Assembly: GCA_902770635.1 (NCBI GenBank)
Contig: CACXTX010000013.1
Coordinates: 1 to 64,000 of the forward strand
Length of the DNA: 64,000 nt
Reading direction: 5' to 3'
DNA from: an uncultured Prevotellaceae bacterium
GTDB taxonomy: Bacteria; Bacteroidota; Bacteroidia; Bacteroidales; Bacteroidaceae
In this document: positions 48,771-58,891 of the stretch, piece by piece
Layout: every line of letters begins with the position of its first letter
How positions within the stretch are numbered: the first letter of the stretch is position 1
Program-made: the position numbers and the translations under genes
The notes under the pieces: generated by a model
What the model was told of the DNA's origin: nothing
The model's input: only the letters and a program-made list of their open reading frames with translations
Databases searched by the model: none

Positions 48771-51700
48771 ATGAAAAAATTCAGACTTGTGGACAACATC
48801 ATGGGCTGGCTGGCCTTTGCCATTGCTGCCATTGTATATTGCTCCACCATTGAACCGACAGCCTCTTTCTGGGACTGTCCGGAATTTATCTCTACAGGCT
48901 ATAAGTTAGAAATTGGCCACCCACCCGGTGCCCCTTTCTTTATGCTTACTGCCAATCTTTTCTCGCAGTTTGCCTCTGACCCGAGCCAGGTGGCCTTGAT
49001 GGTCAACATGATGAGTGCCTTGCTCTCTGCGGCAACCATTCTTTTCCTGTTCTGGACCGTCTCACACCTTGTCAGACGCCTATTAATCAAGGATTGGAGT
49101 GAGTTAACCTTGTCAAAGATGATTGCCATTGAGGCTTCAGCTATGGTGGGTGCCCTCATCTATACTTTCAGCGATACCTTCTGGTTCTCTGCTGTCGAGG
49201 GTGAGGTCTATGCCTACTCTTCGGCTTTCACTGCTGTCGTCTTCTGGCTCATTCTGAAATGGGAAGATCAGGCCGACCAGCCGCATGCCGACCGCTGGCT
49301 CGTATTGATTATGTACATGACGGGGCTTTCCATCGGTGTCCATCTGCTGAACTTGCTTTGTCTGCCAGCTATCGTACTGGTTTACTACTACCGCAAGTTC
49401 CCGACCGATGACCCCAAGCGCGACCTGAAAGGCTCGCTCTTCGCCCTTTTCCTGTCCGTTGTCATTCTGGCTGCCGTCCTTTATGGTGTCGTTCCCGGCA
49501 TTGTACAGGTAGGCGGATGGTTTGAGCTGTTGTTTGTCAACATCCTCGGCATGCCGTTCAATACGGGCGAGATCGTGTATATCTTCCTGCTCATTGGCAT
49601 CATGGTATGGGCCATCTGGGAAACACAGCGTGAAGGCAAGATGGTCAATGAGAAACGTCAGAACATTGCTTTCCTATTGGCTGTCGCCATGCTGGGCATC
49701 CCCTTCTACGGACATGGCTGGCGTGCTGCCATCATTGGCATCATCGTATTGATTGTCCTGTGGTTCGTACTGCAATATAAGAAGAAAGGTGTTGCCCCGG
49801 TTTCAGCCCGCATCAAGAACACCTCGCTTCTGTGCATGCTGATGCTGATGATTGGCTATTCTTCCTATGCACTGATTGTGATTCGTTCTGCAGCCAATCC
49901 GCCTATGGACCAGAACTCACCAGAGGACATCTTCACACTAGGAGAATATCTGGGACGCGAACAGTATGGTCAGCGCCCATTGCTCTATGGACCTGCATAC
50001 ACCTCTCAAGTTGCCTTGGAGAAGGATGGCGAGTATTGTCGTCCCGTGATGACAAATGGTGATCCTGTTTGGCAGCGTAAGGAAAAGGCTTCTCCCGACG
50101 AGAAAGATGAATATTTCGTAGTCCGCACCAAGGACGAATACAAATACGCCCAAAACATGCTCTTCCCCCGTATGTACAGTTCCAGTCACAGGGCTGCCTA
50201 CGAGAGTTGGATGGGCGATATCAGCGGACATGAGGAGACCTTCGACCGTTGCGGCGAGATGGTTACCGTCAAGATGCCGTCACAGCTGGAGAACCTGCGC
50301 TTCTTCATCAGCTATCAGTGTAATTTCATGTACTGGCGCTACTTCATGTGGAACTTTGCAGGTCGCCAGAACGACTTACAAGGCAATGGCGAACTGGAGC
50401 ATGGCAACTGGCTGAGTGGTTGGGACTGGCTTGACAACTGGCGTCTTGGCAACCAGGAGCATCTGCCTGATGAGTTGAAGAACAACAAGGGACATAACGT
50501 CTTCTATATGTTACCTCTCATCCTTGGACTCATCGGACTCTTCTGGCAATCGCTGGCCAAGCATCACGGAAACGCTAAGGACCAGACGGGCATCCGTCAG
50601 TTCTGGGTGGTTTTCTTCTTGTTCTTCATGACAGGACTAGCTATCGTTATCTATCTGAACCAGACACCTATGCAGCCTCGTGAGCGTGACTATGCCTATG
50701 CAGGTTCTTTCTATGCCTATGCTATCTGGTGTGGTATTGGCGTTGCAGCCATCATCAGCATACTGAGTGAAAGGTTAAAATTGAAAACGGAGAAAATGGG
50801 TACCGCCCTCACCGCTTTGGTTAGCATCGCCTGTCTTTGTGTGCCTATCCAAATGGCTTCACAGACTTGGGACGACCACGACCGATCGGGTCGTTACACC
50901 TGTCGTGACTTCGGACAGAACTATCTGATGACCTTACAGCAGGAAGGCAATCCTATTATCTATACGAATGGCGACAACGACACCTTCCCACTTTGGTATA
51001 ACCAGGACGTAGAGGGAGTACGTACCGATGCCCGCGTCTGCAACCTCTCCTATCTGCAGACCGACTGGTATATCGACCAGATGCGTCGTCCTGCCTACGA
51101 TTCACCATCCGTGCCCATCTCCTGGGAACGTATTGAGTATTGTGCCGGTACTAACGAGTATGTACGCATCGAGCCTGAGATGAAGAAAGCTGTCGAGGAA
51201 CTCTACAAACAGAATCCCCAACAGGCACGCAAGCAGTTCGGTGAAGAACCTTTCGAACTGAAGAACATTCTGAAATACTGGGTTCGATCCAAGAACAGCG
51301 ATTTGCACATGATACCTACCGATACGCTCTATATGACCATTGACAAGGAGGCTGTCCGCAAGAGTGGCATGATGATGGCCAGCGACTCTATCCCTGACCG
51401 TATGGTGATCTCGCTGAAAGGCAAGAATGCCCTTTACAAGGGTGACCTCATGATTCTGGAGATGTTGGCAGAGTGTAACTGGACACGTCCTATCTATGTA
51501 GCCATCTCCGTAGGTGAAGACAACTACATCAACCTGGGTGACAACACCATTACTGAAGGTCTGGCCTACCGCATCACACCGTTCACCACGAGTCGTGGCG
51601 GCAAGGCAGTTCCAGGAGTCAAGAACTTCGACACGGAGCGTACCTACGACAATGTGATGCACCGCTTCAAGTTTGGCGGACTCGACAAACCTGGTCTCTA

Positions 51701-52157
51701 TCTTGACGAGACAGTCATGCGAATGTGCTATACCCACCGACGCACCATGGCGCGTCTGGCACTGGAACTGATAACAGAAGGTAAGGAAGAGAAAGCCAAG
51801 GAGGTCCTGAACTACACGGCTAAGATGATTCCTACCTACAATGTAGCCCACAACTATAGTTCAGGCTCACTGGATATGGCTCGCGCATGGGCTATGCTGG
51901 GACAAAAGAAGCAGGCATTAGACATCATCAACAGCCTTTGGAAGAACTCCGTACAGTATATGAAATGGTACTGCTCACTCTCTGGCTTCCGATTTGATTC
52001 TGCCAAGCAAGACTGTATGCTGCACTTCTATATACTACAGCAGTGCAATGCCGTAACACAGACCATCGATGAGAAGCTGTCCGACAAGCAATATGAAGAG
52101 CTGAGCATTTTGGGTACCATCTACCAGGAACGAGGCGGACAGCTGTTTGAAGAATAA
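48771..52157 (+). CDS. DUF2723 GT-C-type membrane glycosyltransferase-like protein
   Basis: The 1128-residue protein has an N-terminal half of about twelve membrane helices with the DUF2723 signature (YCSTIEPTASFWDCPEFISTGYKLEIGHPPGAPFFMLTANLFSQF), a layout like the GT-C oligosaccharyl/mannosyltransferases. Its soluble C-terminal half begins about residue 700 (MASQTWDDHDRSGRYTCRDFGQNYL) and ends in helical TPR-like repeats. Members probably move sugars from lipid carriers to proteins or glycans on the periplasmic side; this is family-level inference. It leads a group with a polysaccharide deacetylase. Confidence 0.88.
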   Translation: MKKFRLVDNIMGWLAFAIAAIVYCSTIEPTASFWDCPEFISTGYKLEIGHPPGAPFFMLTANLFSQFASDPSQVALMVNMMSALLSAATILFLFWTVSHLVRRLLIKDWSELTLSKMIAIEASAMVGALIYTFSDTFWFSAVEGEVYAYSSAFTAVVFWLILKWEDQADQPHADRWLVLIMYMTGLSIGVHLLNLLCLPAIVLVYYYRKFPTDDPKRDLKGSLFALFLSVVILAAVLYGVVPGIVQVGGWFELLFVNILGMPFNTGEIVYIFLLIGIMVWAIWETQREGKMVNEKRQNIAFLLAVAMLGIPFYGHGWRAAIIGIIVLIVLWFVLQYKKKGVAPVSARIKNTSLLCMLMLMIGYSSYALIVIRSAANPPMDQNSPEDIFTLGEYLGREQYGQRPLLYGPAYTSQVALEKDGEYCRPVMTNGDPVWQRKEKASPDEKDEYFVVRTKDEYKYAQNMLFPRMYSSSHRAAYESWMGDISGHEETFDRCGEMVTVKMPSQLENLRFFISYQCNFMYWRYFMWNFAGRQNDLQGNGELEHGNWLSGWDWLDNWRLGNQEHLPDELKNNKGHNVFYMLPLILGLIGLFWQSLAKHHGNAKDQTGIRQFWVVFFLFFMTGLAIVIYLNQTPMQPRERDYAYAGSFYAYAIWCGIGVAAIISILSERLKLKTEKMGTALTALVSIACLCVPIQMASQTWDDHDRSGRYTCRDFGQNYLMTLQQEGNPIIYTNGDNDTFPLWYNQDVEGVRTDARVCNLSYLQTDWYIDQMRRPAYDSPSVPISWERIEYCAGTNEYVRIEPEMKKAVEELYKQNPQQARKQFGEEPFELKNILKYWVRSKNSDLHMIPTDTLYMTIDKEAVRKSGMMMASDSIPDRMVISLKGKNALYKGDLMILEMLAECNWTRPIYVAISVGEDNYINLGDNTITEGLAYRITPFTTSRGGKAVPGVKNFDTERTYDNVMHRFKFGGLDKPGLYLDETVMRMCYTHRRTMARLALELITEGKEEKAKEVLNYTAKMIPTYNVAHNYSSGSLDMARAWAMLGQKKQALDIINSLWKNSVQYMKWYCSLSGFRFDSAKQDCMLHFYILQQCNAVTQTIDEKLSDKQYEELSILGTIYQERGGQLFEE

Positions 52158-52204
52158 GAACTAGTATAAAAGAGTAATAACAACCAGTAAAAAAGTCGAG
52201 CACC

Positions 52205-52816
52205 ATGCTTATCGAGCAACCCTCCATATGGCTACGCTGGCTTTATCCTAAGGCACTTTGGCGCATGGACCGTCATGAGAAGGCCGTCTATCTGACCTTC
52301 GATGACGGGCCCATACCCGAGGCCACGCCTTATGTACTCGACATACTGGCAAAATACCATATCAAGGCGACCTTCTTCATGGTGGGCGACAACGTCCGCA
52401 AACATCCGGATATCTATGAGCGTGTGGTGGCCGAGGGTCATCGCATCGGCAACCACACCCATAATCATATTAGCGGTATCAAATACTCCATCCATGATTA
52501 CAGCTACAATGTAGAAAAGGCTAATGCCTATCTCCACACCAATCTGGTGCGTCCGCCTCACGGATGGATGAGACTGGCCCAGTATGCATGGCTCTCGCGG
52601 AAATACAAGATAGTCATGTGGGACGTGGTAACCCGCGACTACTCCAAATGGATGACCGCTGCTAACGTCCTCTATAACGTGAAGCATTACACCCGCAATG
52701 GGTCCATCATCACCTTCCATGACTCTTTAAAAAGCATTGACAAATTGAAGACGGCCCTTCCCCAGGCCATAGAATGGCTTCAACAGCAGGGCTACCAGTT
52801 CAAGACCTTTGAATAG
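52205..52816 (+). CDS. polysaccharide deacetylase (NodB-type)
   Basis: The 203-residue protein is a NodB-homology deacetylase: VYLTFDDGPIPEATP (Asp33 catalytic, Asp34 metal ligand), GHRIGNHTHNH (metal ligands His84 and His88) and ITFHDS near the C-terminus. Its closest analogues are cell-wall or glycan N-deacetylases. No signal peptide is evident; the N-terminal segment is not strongly hydrophobic. It sits 47 bp after the DUF2723 gene and 8 bp before the next gene. Confidence 0.9.
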   Translation: MLIEQPSIWLRWLYPKALWRMDRHEKAVYLTFDDGPIPEATPYVLDILAKYHIKATFFMVGDNVRKHPDIYERVVAEGHRIGNHTHNHISGIKYSIHDYSYNVEKANAYLHTNLVRPPHGWMRLAQYAWLSRKYKIVMWDVVTRDYSKWMTAANVLYNVKHYTRNGSIITFHDSLKSIDKLKTALPQAIEWLQQQGYQFKTFE

Positions 52817-52824
52817 TTTCTTAT

Positions 52825-53646
52825 ATGAAACACCTCAGACTGACAGGACTTTTTCTCTCACTATTGCCCCTGTTGCTCAATGCCCAGACGGAGACTGGTC
52901 ATCAGCACCTATCCGGGAATAAGGGATATGCTGACCCCACCCTTTTCGACAAGACACCGAGAGCAGACTCCATGACCTTTCACCTGCCAGCCTTTGGACC
53001 TTCTTTGACCACTCCCATAGTCGATTACAGCAAGCCCATGGACATCTCTATGCCTTCGCTGGCTGGTGGAGTATTCATCGGTCCTCTGTCCTTCGTAGGC
53101 ACCACTCAGCATTATACAGGTTTGATGGATATAGCCTCTGGCGAGATAGCTCTTCGCCAACAAACGGGTCGCTGGCTATTCTCCGCATCAGCGATGGCCA
53201 ACAAATACTGGATGCCCTGGCAACACAACCTGATAACCCAATATGGTGTTGGCGGATCGATAGGCTACCTAGTGAACAAAAGCATCTCCCTCCACGCCTT
53301 TGGACAATACTATGCCTCCAGCCCCACTCTTGGACCCGCCTTCTACCCTTATGTCAATACCACCACTTACGGAGGATATGCAGACATCCGTTTCAACAAC
53401 ACGTTTGGTAGCAAGGTGGGCGTTCAGCGTTTCCTGAACCCGATGACTGGCAAGTGGACTACCGAACCCATTGTCAACCCCTATATCAAGATTGGCAATT
53501 CCAAACTGGAATTCCCCATAGGCGGCATCCTCAAAACACTGGTCTGGGGCGACCGTGACAATCCGCTTAACTTCAACAACTCGCGTCCTTTTGCACCCCC
53601 ATCCGGAGGAGGAGCAATGCCACGACCTGTTCAACGGCCGCGATGA
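52825..53646 (+). CDS. secreted protein, possible outer-membrane beta barrel
   Basis: The 273-residue protein has a signal peptide (MKHLRLTGLFLSLLPLLLNAQ). The mature part contains many alternating aromatic/polar strands (GEIALRQQTGRWLFSASAMANKYW, YGVGGSIGYLVNKSISLHAFGQYY, GGYADIRFNNTFGSKVGVQRF), suggestive of an outer-membrane barrel, and ends in a Pro/Arg-rich tail (FAPPSGGGAMPRPVQRPR). I do not recognise the family. It follows the deacetylase by 8 bp, so a link to envelope glycans is plausible. Confidence 0.6.
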   Translation: MKHLRLTGLFLSLLPLLLNAQTETGHQHLSGNKGYADPTLFDKTPRADSMTFHLPAFGPSLTTPIVDYSKPMDISMPSLAGGVFIGPLSFVGTTQHYTGLMDIASGEIALRQQTGRWLFSASAMANKYWMPWQHNLITQYGVGGSIGYLVNKSISLHAFGQYYASSPTLGPAFYPYVNTTTYGGYADIRFNNTFGSKVGVQRFLNPMTGKWTTEPIVNPYIKIGNSKLEFPIGGILKTLVWGDRDNPLNFNNSRPFAPPSGGGAMPRPVQRPR

Positions 53647-53687
53647 CACGTTACAACCAACACCAAAATTACACTCTAATTTAAGTA

Positions 53688-54194
53688 ATGAGAAAAGTCA
53701 GAGAGATAAAGTCAACAGATATCTCCGGAATCATGCAGGTGATGGAGGCTGCGAAAGGAATTATGCGACAGTCTGGAAATATGCATCAATGGGGAGATGG
53801 CTACCCGTCTGAGACAGTTATCCTCAGCGATATGGGAAAGCATGGCGGCTTTGTCATCGAGGATGATAGTTGTATCGTTGCCTATTTTGCATTTCTTCCT
53901 TCTCCTGAGCCTACATACTCCAAGATATATGACGGTGAATGGATAGACGACACTCAGCCCTATCATGTCATTCATCGCATCGCTAGTTATCCAGAGGTTC
54001 ACGGCATCTTCAACACCATCATGGACTTCTGCTTCTCGCATGATGCAAACATCCGCATTGATACCCATAGGGACAACCTGATTATGCAACATAACATCTT
54101 GAAGCACGGCTTTTCCTATTGTGGCATTATCCATCTTGCCAATGGAGACGAGCGTCTTGCCTATCAGAGATTAAATCTTATTCGTAGTGTCTGA
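53688..54194 (+). CDS. GNAT-family N-acetyltransferase
   Basis: The 168-residue protein has the GNAT order: an opening REIKSTDISGIMQVMEAAKGIMRQSGNMHQWGDGYPS, a mid strand FVIEDDSCIVAYFAFLPSPEPTY, and a closing IRIDTHRDNLIMQHNILKHGFSYCGIIHL (the segment preceding the C-terminal strand pair). It should transfer an acetyl group from acetyl-CoA to a small molecule or protein amine; substrate unknown. Its last 17 bp overlap the convergent rhodanese-MBL gene. Confidence 0.85.
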   Translation: MRKVREIKSTDISGIMQVMEAAKGIMRQSGNMHQWGDGYPSETVILSDMGKHGGFVIEDDSCIVAYFAFLPSPEPTYSKIYDGEWIDDTQPYHVIHRIASYPEVHGIFNTIMDFCFSHDANIRIDTHRDNLIMQHNILKHGFSYCGIIHLANGDERLAYQRLNLIRSV

Positions 54195-55239
54195 TTCTGA
54201 CTTCTATCCCCTCACCTTGTAACTGTTCCGGGATGCTGCTGAGATCCGTTTGTCCGTAGTGATAAGGGAAAAGTACCTTGGGCTTTACCGTCTTGGCAGC
54301 CTTCACCAGTTGTTCTGGTTTCATCGTATAGGGCTGATTGCAAGGCAAGAAGGCGATGTCAATATCCTTGATAGCATCCATCTCCGGTATATCTTCCGTA
54401 TCGCCTGCAATGTAGATGCGCAACCCGTCAAGGGTCAAGATATAGCCGTTGTCACGTCCCTTCGGATGGAACTGCAAATGTCCCTCCGTGGTATTATAGG
54501 CGGGTACGGCTTCAACCAAGAAGTCACCTGCTATCTGAAGCTTATTGCCGTTTGCCATTACTTGTCCATAGCCGAACATATCTGCACATCGTTTGTTGGT
54601 TATCAACTGAGTCTTGTCACCTGCCAGCAATTTGATAGCCTCCTTGTCAAAGTGATCGCCGTGCTCATGCGTCACGAAGATATAGTCAGCCTTAGGCATC
54701 GCACTATAGTCAATCGTCTTGTTGCCAAGTTTCCTCACAGGATCAATCTCTATCTCCTGCCCGTCATATTCGATGCGGATACTGGCATGCACCAAGGCGT
54801 GAAACTTCACCGTCTTTCCACTCTTGGTCTTGAACATATCCACCTCGTAAGTATCTGTTGTGACAGGCATCTTTGCTTCTTTCCAAGCTAAGATGCCTCC
54901 TTTCAGGTTCACACATTTGTAACCTTGCGCAGCTAATTTTCCTGCAGCATTAGCCGAGCGGCGTCCGCTTCTGCAATACACAGCTATCGTCTTGTCTATG
55001 GGAAGAGCCGCCTTAGCCTTCTCAATGAAGTTGTCTGGTGCCTGATCAATATTCAGACTCCCCTCAATGTGGCCTTCTTTGAACTCTTCGGCAGAACGGA
55101 CATCCAACACCACGACGTTAGGATCGTTCATCAACACTGCAAATCCTTTCACGTCTGCATTTTCATAACTCGCCTGTGCACAGGCTGTATTCAGGCCTAA
55201 AGAGGCTAACAAACAGGCTATCACTTTTTTCATCTTCAT
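54178..55239 (-). CDS. exported rhodanese-metallo-beta-lactamase fold fusion
   Basis: The 353-residue protein has a signal peptide (MKMKKVIACLLASLGLNTACAQ; the Cys20 context is a poor lipobox). A rhodanese domain follows (DVRSAEEFKEGHIEGSLNID; catalytic Cys89 in YCRSGRRS). The metallo-beta-lactamase domain is of the UPF0173-like type (HASIRIEYDGQEIEIDP; metal motif THEHGDHFD, His191 and His193, Asp195, His196; IAGDTEDIPE). Rhodaneses move sulfane sulfur; MBL-rhodanese pairs such as ETHE1 oxidise persulfides, but this MBL is of a different subfamily. The two domains are in one periplasmic polypeptide, an unusual pairing. Confidence 0.87.
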   Translation of the reverse strand: MKMKKVIACLLASLGLNTACAQASYENADVKGFAVLMNDPNVVVLDVRSAEEFKEGHIEGSLNIDQAPDNFIEKAKAALPIDKTIAVYCRSGRRSANAAGKLAAQGYKCVNLKGGILAWKEAKMPVTTDTYEVDMFKTKSGKTVKFHALVHASIRIEYDGQEIEIDPVRKLGNKTIDYSAMPKADYIFVTHEHGDHFDKEAIKLLAGDKTQLITNKRCADMFGYGQVMANGNKLQIAGDFLVEAVPAYNTTEGHLQFHPKGRDNGYILTLDGLRIYIAGDTEDIPEMDAIKDIDIAFLPCNQPYTMKPEQLVKAAKTVKPKVLFPYHYGQTDLSSIPEQLQGEGIEVRIRHYE

Positions 55240-55321
55240 TCTTTTTTTGTGTTAATTTAAGAAGTTACGAATAAATACAAAAAAACGCTAAGTGATTATT
55301 TCTACTTAGCGATTTCTTGAG

Positions 55322-55392
55322 TTGGGGTACCCGGACTCGAACCAGGAAAGGCAGGACCAGAATCTGCAGTGTTACCATTACACCATACCCCA
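55322..55392 (-). tRNA. tRNA-Gln (anticodon CTG)
   Basis: Read on the minus strand, a full cloverleaf can be drawn: acceptor TGGGGTA/TACCCCA, D arm with AATGGTAAC, anticodon loop TTCTGGT (CTG at 55360-55358, reading CAG codons), and T arm with GGTTCGAGTCC. The 3' CCA is not encoded. The anticodon stem has an A-C mismatch at its last pair. A consensus promoter lies just upstream. Confidence 0.92.
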
Positions 55393-55433
55393 ATTTTTCA
55401 AAGAGCGGAAACGTTTTTATCGTTTTGCGGGTG

Positions 55434-55464
55434 CAAAGGTAGTGCATTTTTCTGAAACAACAAA
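55434..55464 (-). promoter_or_regulatory. promoter of the tRNA-Gln gene
   Basis: On the minus strand TTTG (55464-55461), 19 bp and TACCTTTG (55441-55434) match the consensus, placing the start of transcription about 35-40 bp before the tRNA 5' end. Confidence 0.65.
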
Positions 55465-55535
55465 AAAAAAAGGCATTTTTTTATAAAAAACCGCAAAATT
55501 TTCGTTATTCTTACCTTAATTACGATTATTCAGTG

Positions 55536-55543
55536 TACCTTTG
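55536..55543 (+). promoter_or_regulatory. -7 box of the rsfS-ftsH-cdsA operon
   Basis: TACCTTTG, a perfect TAnnTTTG, lies 31 bp before ATG 55574. It appears to drive the whole plus-strand run to cls, as no further promoter is obvious between the genes. Confidence 0.6.
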
Positions 55544-55573
55544 TAGTTCAAATTCACATCTTTAATAATATTA

Positions 55574-55933
55574 ATGGAACAAACAACAACACTCGTAGAA
55601 ACAATCACAAGAGGGATACAGGAAAAGAAGGGGGTAAACATTGTAGTTGCCGACCTGAAAGGCATTGATGGAGCCATTTGTAACTATTTCATTATTTGTC
55701 AAGGTTCATCACCAGCCCAGGTAGAGGCTATCACCGAGTCTATAGGCGACTTTGCTCGCAACGAACTTGGTGAGAAACCATCGAAAGTGGCCGGTTTAGA
55801 AAATGCACAATGGGTAGCCATGGACTACGGTGACGTTTTGGTTCACGTATTCTTGCCCGACGTACGAGAATACTACGACCTGGAGCACCTGTGGGACGAC
55901 GCCACACTGACTCATATCCCCGACTTGGATTAA
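55574..55933 (+). CDS. rsfS: ribosomal silencing factor RsfS
   Basis: The 119-residue protein matches RsfS (Iojap): a domain with KGVNIVVADLKGIDGAICNYFIICQGSSPAQVEAI and the conserved VAGLENAQWVAMDYGDVLVHVFLPDVREYYDLEHLWDDA. It binds L14 (uL14) on the large ribosomal subunit and blocks subunit joining under starvation. It is the first gene of the operon, 21 bp before ftsH, the usual Bacteroidetes order. Confidence 0.94.
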   Translation: MEQTTTLVETITRGIQEKKGVNIVVADLKGIDGAICNYFIICQGSSPAQVEAITESIGDFARNELGEKPSKVAGLENAQWVAMDYGDVLVHVFLPDVREYYDLEHLWDDATLTHIPDLD

Positions 55934-55954
55934 CTTAACAAATAGGATTATTGC

Positions 55955-58033
55955 ATGGACAATCAGCAACAAAATAACAAGAAACCTCAGATGAACATGC
56001 CCAAGTTCAACATGAACTGGATTTACGGCATTGTTCTCATCCTCCTTGTCACGCTCTATCTCACTACAGGCAAGGAGAATTCAAGCGTACACACAGAAAC
56101 GAGTTATTCTGACTTCAAGACGATGGTCATGAAAGGCTATGCCGACAAGATTGTGGTCAACAAGTACAGCAATACCCTTCAGATGTATGTCAAACCCGAG
56201 CATATCCGTGACGTATTCCATCAGGGTGTCCAGCAGACAGGAAAGACACCCAGCGTCGCCGTGAACTTCGGTTCAGTGGACCAGGTGGAACAGTTTGTGA
56301 ACCAAGCCCGTGAGGAGAAAAAGTTCTCAGGAAAATTCCAGTACGACAATTCTAAGGATAGCGAATTTTTCAACTCTTTGGTAATGAACATCCTTTTCTT
56401 TGCCGGTATCATCTTCGTCTGGATGTTCATTATGCGTCGCATGGGCGGAGGCGGTGGAGGCTTCGGCGGTAGTGGTATCTTCAATGTCGGCAAGTCTAAG
56501 GCCCAAATGTATGAAAAGGGTGGCGAGCTCGGCATCACCTTTAAGGATGTTGCTGGTCAAGCTGGTGCCAAACAGGAGATGCAGGAGATTGTAGATTTCC
56601 TGAAGAACCCGCAGAAATACACCGACCTGGGAGGTAAGATACCCAAGGGAGCCCTCCTTGTTGGTCCTCCAGGAACAGGTAAGACTCTTTTGGCCAAGGC
56701 CGTAGCCGGTGAGGCTGGCGTTCCTTTCTTCTCGATGTCAGGTTCTGACTTTGTCGAGATGTTCGTAGGTGTTGGTGCCAGCCGTGTTCGCGACCTGTTT
56801 GAGAAAGCCAAGTCCAAAGCACCCTGTATCATCTTCATTGATGAGATTGACGCCGTTGGTCGAGCCCGCAGCAAGAATCCAGCCATGGGTGGTAACGATG
56901 AACGCGAGAACACGTTGAATGCCCTCTTGACCGAGATGGACGGATTCGGTACGAACAGTGGCATCATCACACTGGCCGCCACCAACCGTGCCGACATGTT
57001 GGACTCTGCACTGATGCGTGCCGGTCGTTTCGACCGTCAGATACATGTTGACCTGCCCGACCTCAACGAACGAAGGGAGATTTTCGTTGTACACCTGAAG
57101 CCGCTGAAGTTGGACGAGAACCTCGACATCGACTTCCTGGCTCGTCAGACGCCCGGTTTCTCGGGTGCCGACATTGCCAACGTATGCAATGAGGCAGCCC
57201 TGATAGCCGCTCGCCATAACAGCGAGAAGGTAGGCAAACAAGATTTTCTGGATGCCGTTGACCGCATCATCGGAGGACTGGAGAAAAAGACCAAGGTGAT
57301 GACCGAGGCTGAGAAGAGGTCTATCGCCATCCATGAGGCCGGACATGCCACCATTTCCTGGTTCACCGAGTTTGCCAACCCCCTGGTCAAAGTCAGCATC
57401 GTGCCTCGTGGTCGTGCCTTGGGTGCCGCCTGGTACCTGCCAGAGGAACGTGTCCTGCAAACCAAGGAGGCCATGCTTGACGAGATGTGTTCACTCCTTG
57501 GCGGCCGTGCTGCTGAAGAGTTGTTTATCGGTCATATTTCCACGGGAGCCATGAACGACCTGGAGCGCACCACCAAGCAGGCTTATGGCATGGTGGCCTT
57601 TGCAGGTATGAGTGAGAAACTGCCCAACCTGTGTTACTATAACCAGCAGGAGTATTCTTTCCAAAAGCCCTATTCTGAGAGCACAGCCAAACTGATGGAC
57701 GAGGAGGTGCTGAAGATGGTCAACGAGCAGTACGAGCGTGCCAAGCAGATACTGACCGACCACAAGGACGGTCACGCCCAACTGGCTCAGTTGCTCGTGG
57801 AACGTGAGGTCATCTTTGCCGATGATGTAGAGAAGATTTTCGGCAAACGTCCTTGGACCAGTCGTGCAGAGGAGCTCATCGAGGCCCAGCAGCGTGCCGA
57901 GGCAGAGGCGATGGCTGAGCGCCGGGGCAAAGAGTTGGAAGCCGAAGCCCAAAAAGCCAAAGCACTAGAGGCCCAACCCAGTTCCGATCATCCTGACAAC
58001 AAGGAGCATGCGGAAAACGACGAAACCAAATAA
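55955..58033 (+). CDS. ftsH: ATP-dependent zinc metalloprotease FtsH
   Basis: The 692-residue membrane protease has two N-terminal membrane helices ([18 protein letters not shown] and [23 protein letters not shown]) around a periplasmic domain, an AAA ATPase (Walker A GPPGTGKT, Walker [12 protein letters not shown], second region of homology [12 protein letters not shown]), and the zinc site HEAGH. It extracts and degrades damaged membrane proteins. The C-terminus is a charged coiled coil rich in Glu, Ala and Lys. A Gly-rich hinge ([12 protein letters not shown]) follows the second helix. Confidence 0.96.
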   Translation: MDNQQQNNKKPQMNMPKFNMNWIYGIVLILLVTLYLTTGKENSSVHTETSYSDFKTMVMKGYADKIVVNKYSNTLQMYVKPEHIRDVFHQGVQQTGKTPSVAVNFGSVDQVEQFVNQAREEKKFSGKFQYDNSKDSEFFNSLVMNILFFAGIIFVWMFIMRRMGGGGGGFGGSGIFNVGKSKAQMYEKGGELGITFKDVAGQAGAKQEMQEIVDFLKNPQKYTDLGGKIPKGALLVGPPGTGKTLLAKAVAGEAGVPFFSMSGSDFVEMFVGVGASRVRDLFEKAKSKAPCIIFIDEIDAVGRARSKNPAMGGNDERENTLNALLTEMDGFGTNSGIITLAATNRADMLDSALMRAGRFDRQIHVDLPDLNERREIFVVHLKPLKLDENLDIDFLARQTPGFSGADIANVCNEAALIAARHNSEKVGKQDFLDAVDRIIGGLEKKTKVMTEAEKRSIAIHEAGHATISWFTEFANPLVKVSIVPRGRALGAAWYLPEERVLQTKEAMLDEMCSLLGGRAAEELFIGHISTGAMNDLERTTKQAYGMVAFAGMSEKLPNLCYYNQQEYSFQKPYSESTAKLMDEEVLKMVNEQYERAKQILTDHKDGHAQLAQLLVEREVIFADDVEKIFGKRPWTSRAEELIEAQQRAEAEAMAERRGKELEAEAQKAKALEAQPSSDHPDNKEHAENDETK

Positions 58034-58041
58034 CTAAAAAT

Positions 58042-58890
58042 ATGAAGAACTTTATTGTGCGTACCATCACAGGTATCATTTTCGTGGCAGCCATCGTGGC
58101 TTCTTTTCTCAGACCGGAAGCTATGGTACTCCTGTTCAGCATTGTCACCGGACTGACCATCTGGGAATTTACAGGATTGGTCAATGAACGGGAGAATGTG
58201 AATGTCAACCGTTTCATCTCCACCGTGGCCGGCGTCTATTTCTTCTTTGCCATGACCTATTTCTGTAGCGACCTTTATGGCGGTGCAGCCAAGTCGGTGG
58301 TCATCATCCCCTATCTGGTTACCATTCTCTACTTGTTGATTGCCGAGCTTTACCTGAAACATCCAGACCCCATTCAGGACTGGGCCTATACTATGCTGTC
58401 TCAGATGTACATAGCCCTTCCCTTCTCTATGCTGAATGTGCTGGCTTTTACCGCCACCAACAATGGTGTAGTAACGTTCAACACCCTGCTGCCCCTCTCC
58501 ATCTTCGTTTTCCTTTGGGTCAACGACTCCGGAGCCTATTGCGTAGGCTCGCTGCTGGGACGGCATAAGCTGTTTCCACGCATCAGCCCAGGCAAGTCAT
58601 GGGAAGGTTCTGTAGGTGGTGCTGTCTTCGTGTTAGCCGCAGCCTATGCCATCAGCTATTTCCTGGACGACCGTATGCTCACCCTCCCCCAGTGGTTAGG
58701 ATTAGGACTGGTCGTTGTCGTCTTCGGCACCTGGGGCGACCTGATAGAGAGTCTTTTCAAGCGCACCTTAGGCATCAAGGACTCTGGCACAATCCTCCCC
58801 GGTCATGGCGGCATGCTCGACCGTTTCGACTCTTCCCTGCTCGCCATACCTGCAGCAGTGGTTTACCTGTACACACTGTCGCTATTCTAA
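58042..58890 (+). CDS. cdsA: phosphatidate cytidylyltransferase
   Basis: The 282-residue membrane enzyme makes CDP-diacylglycerol from phosphatidic acid and CTP. It has about eight helices and the CdsA signature near the C-terminus (GDLIESLFKRTLGIKDSGTILPGHGGMLDRFDS), with the acidic residues that bind Mg/CTP. It feeds cardiolipin and phosphatidylethanolamine synthesis; cls is two genes downstream. It begins 8 bp after ftsH and is followed at 1 bp by dnaG. Confidence 0.95.
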   Translation: MKNFIVRTITGIIFVAAIVASFLRPEAMVLLFSIVTGLTIWEFTGLVNERENVNVNRFISTVAGVYFFFAMTYFCSDLYGGAAKSVVIIPYLVTILYLLIAELYLKHPDPIQDWAYTMLSQMYIALPFSMLNVLAFTATNNGVVTFNTLLPLSIFVFLWVNDSGAYCVGSLLGRHKLFPRISPGKSWEGSVGGAVFVLAAAYAISYFLDDRMLTLPQWLGLGLVVVVFGTWGDLIESLFKRTLGIKDSGTILPGHGGMLDRFDSSLLAIPAAVVYLYTLSLF

Positions 58891-58891
58891 G

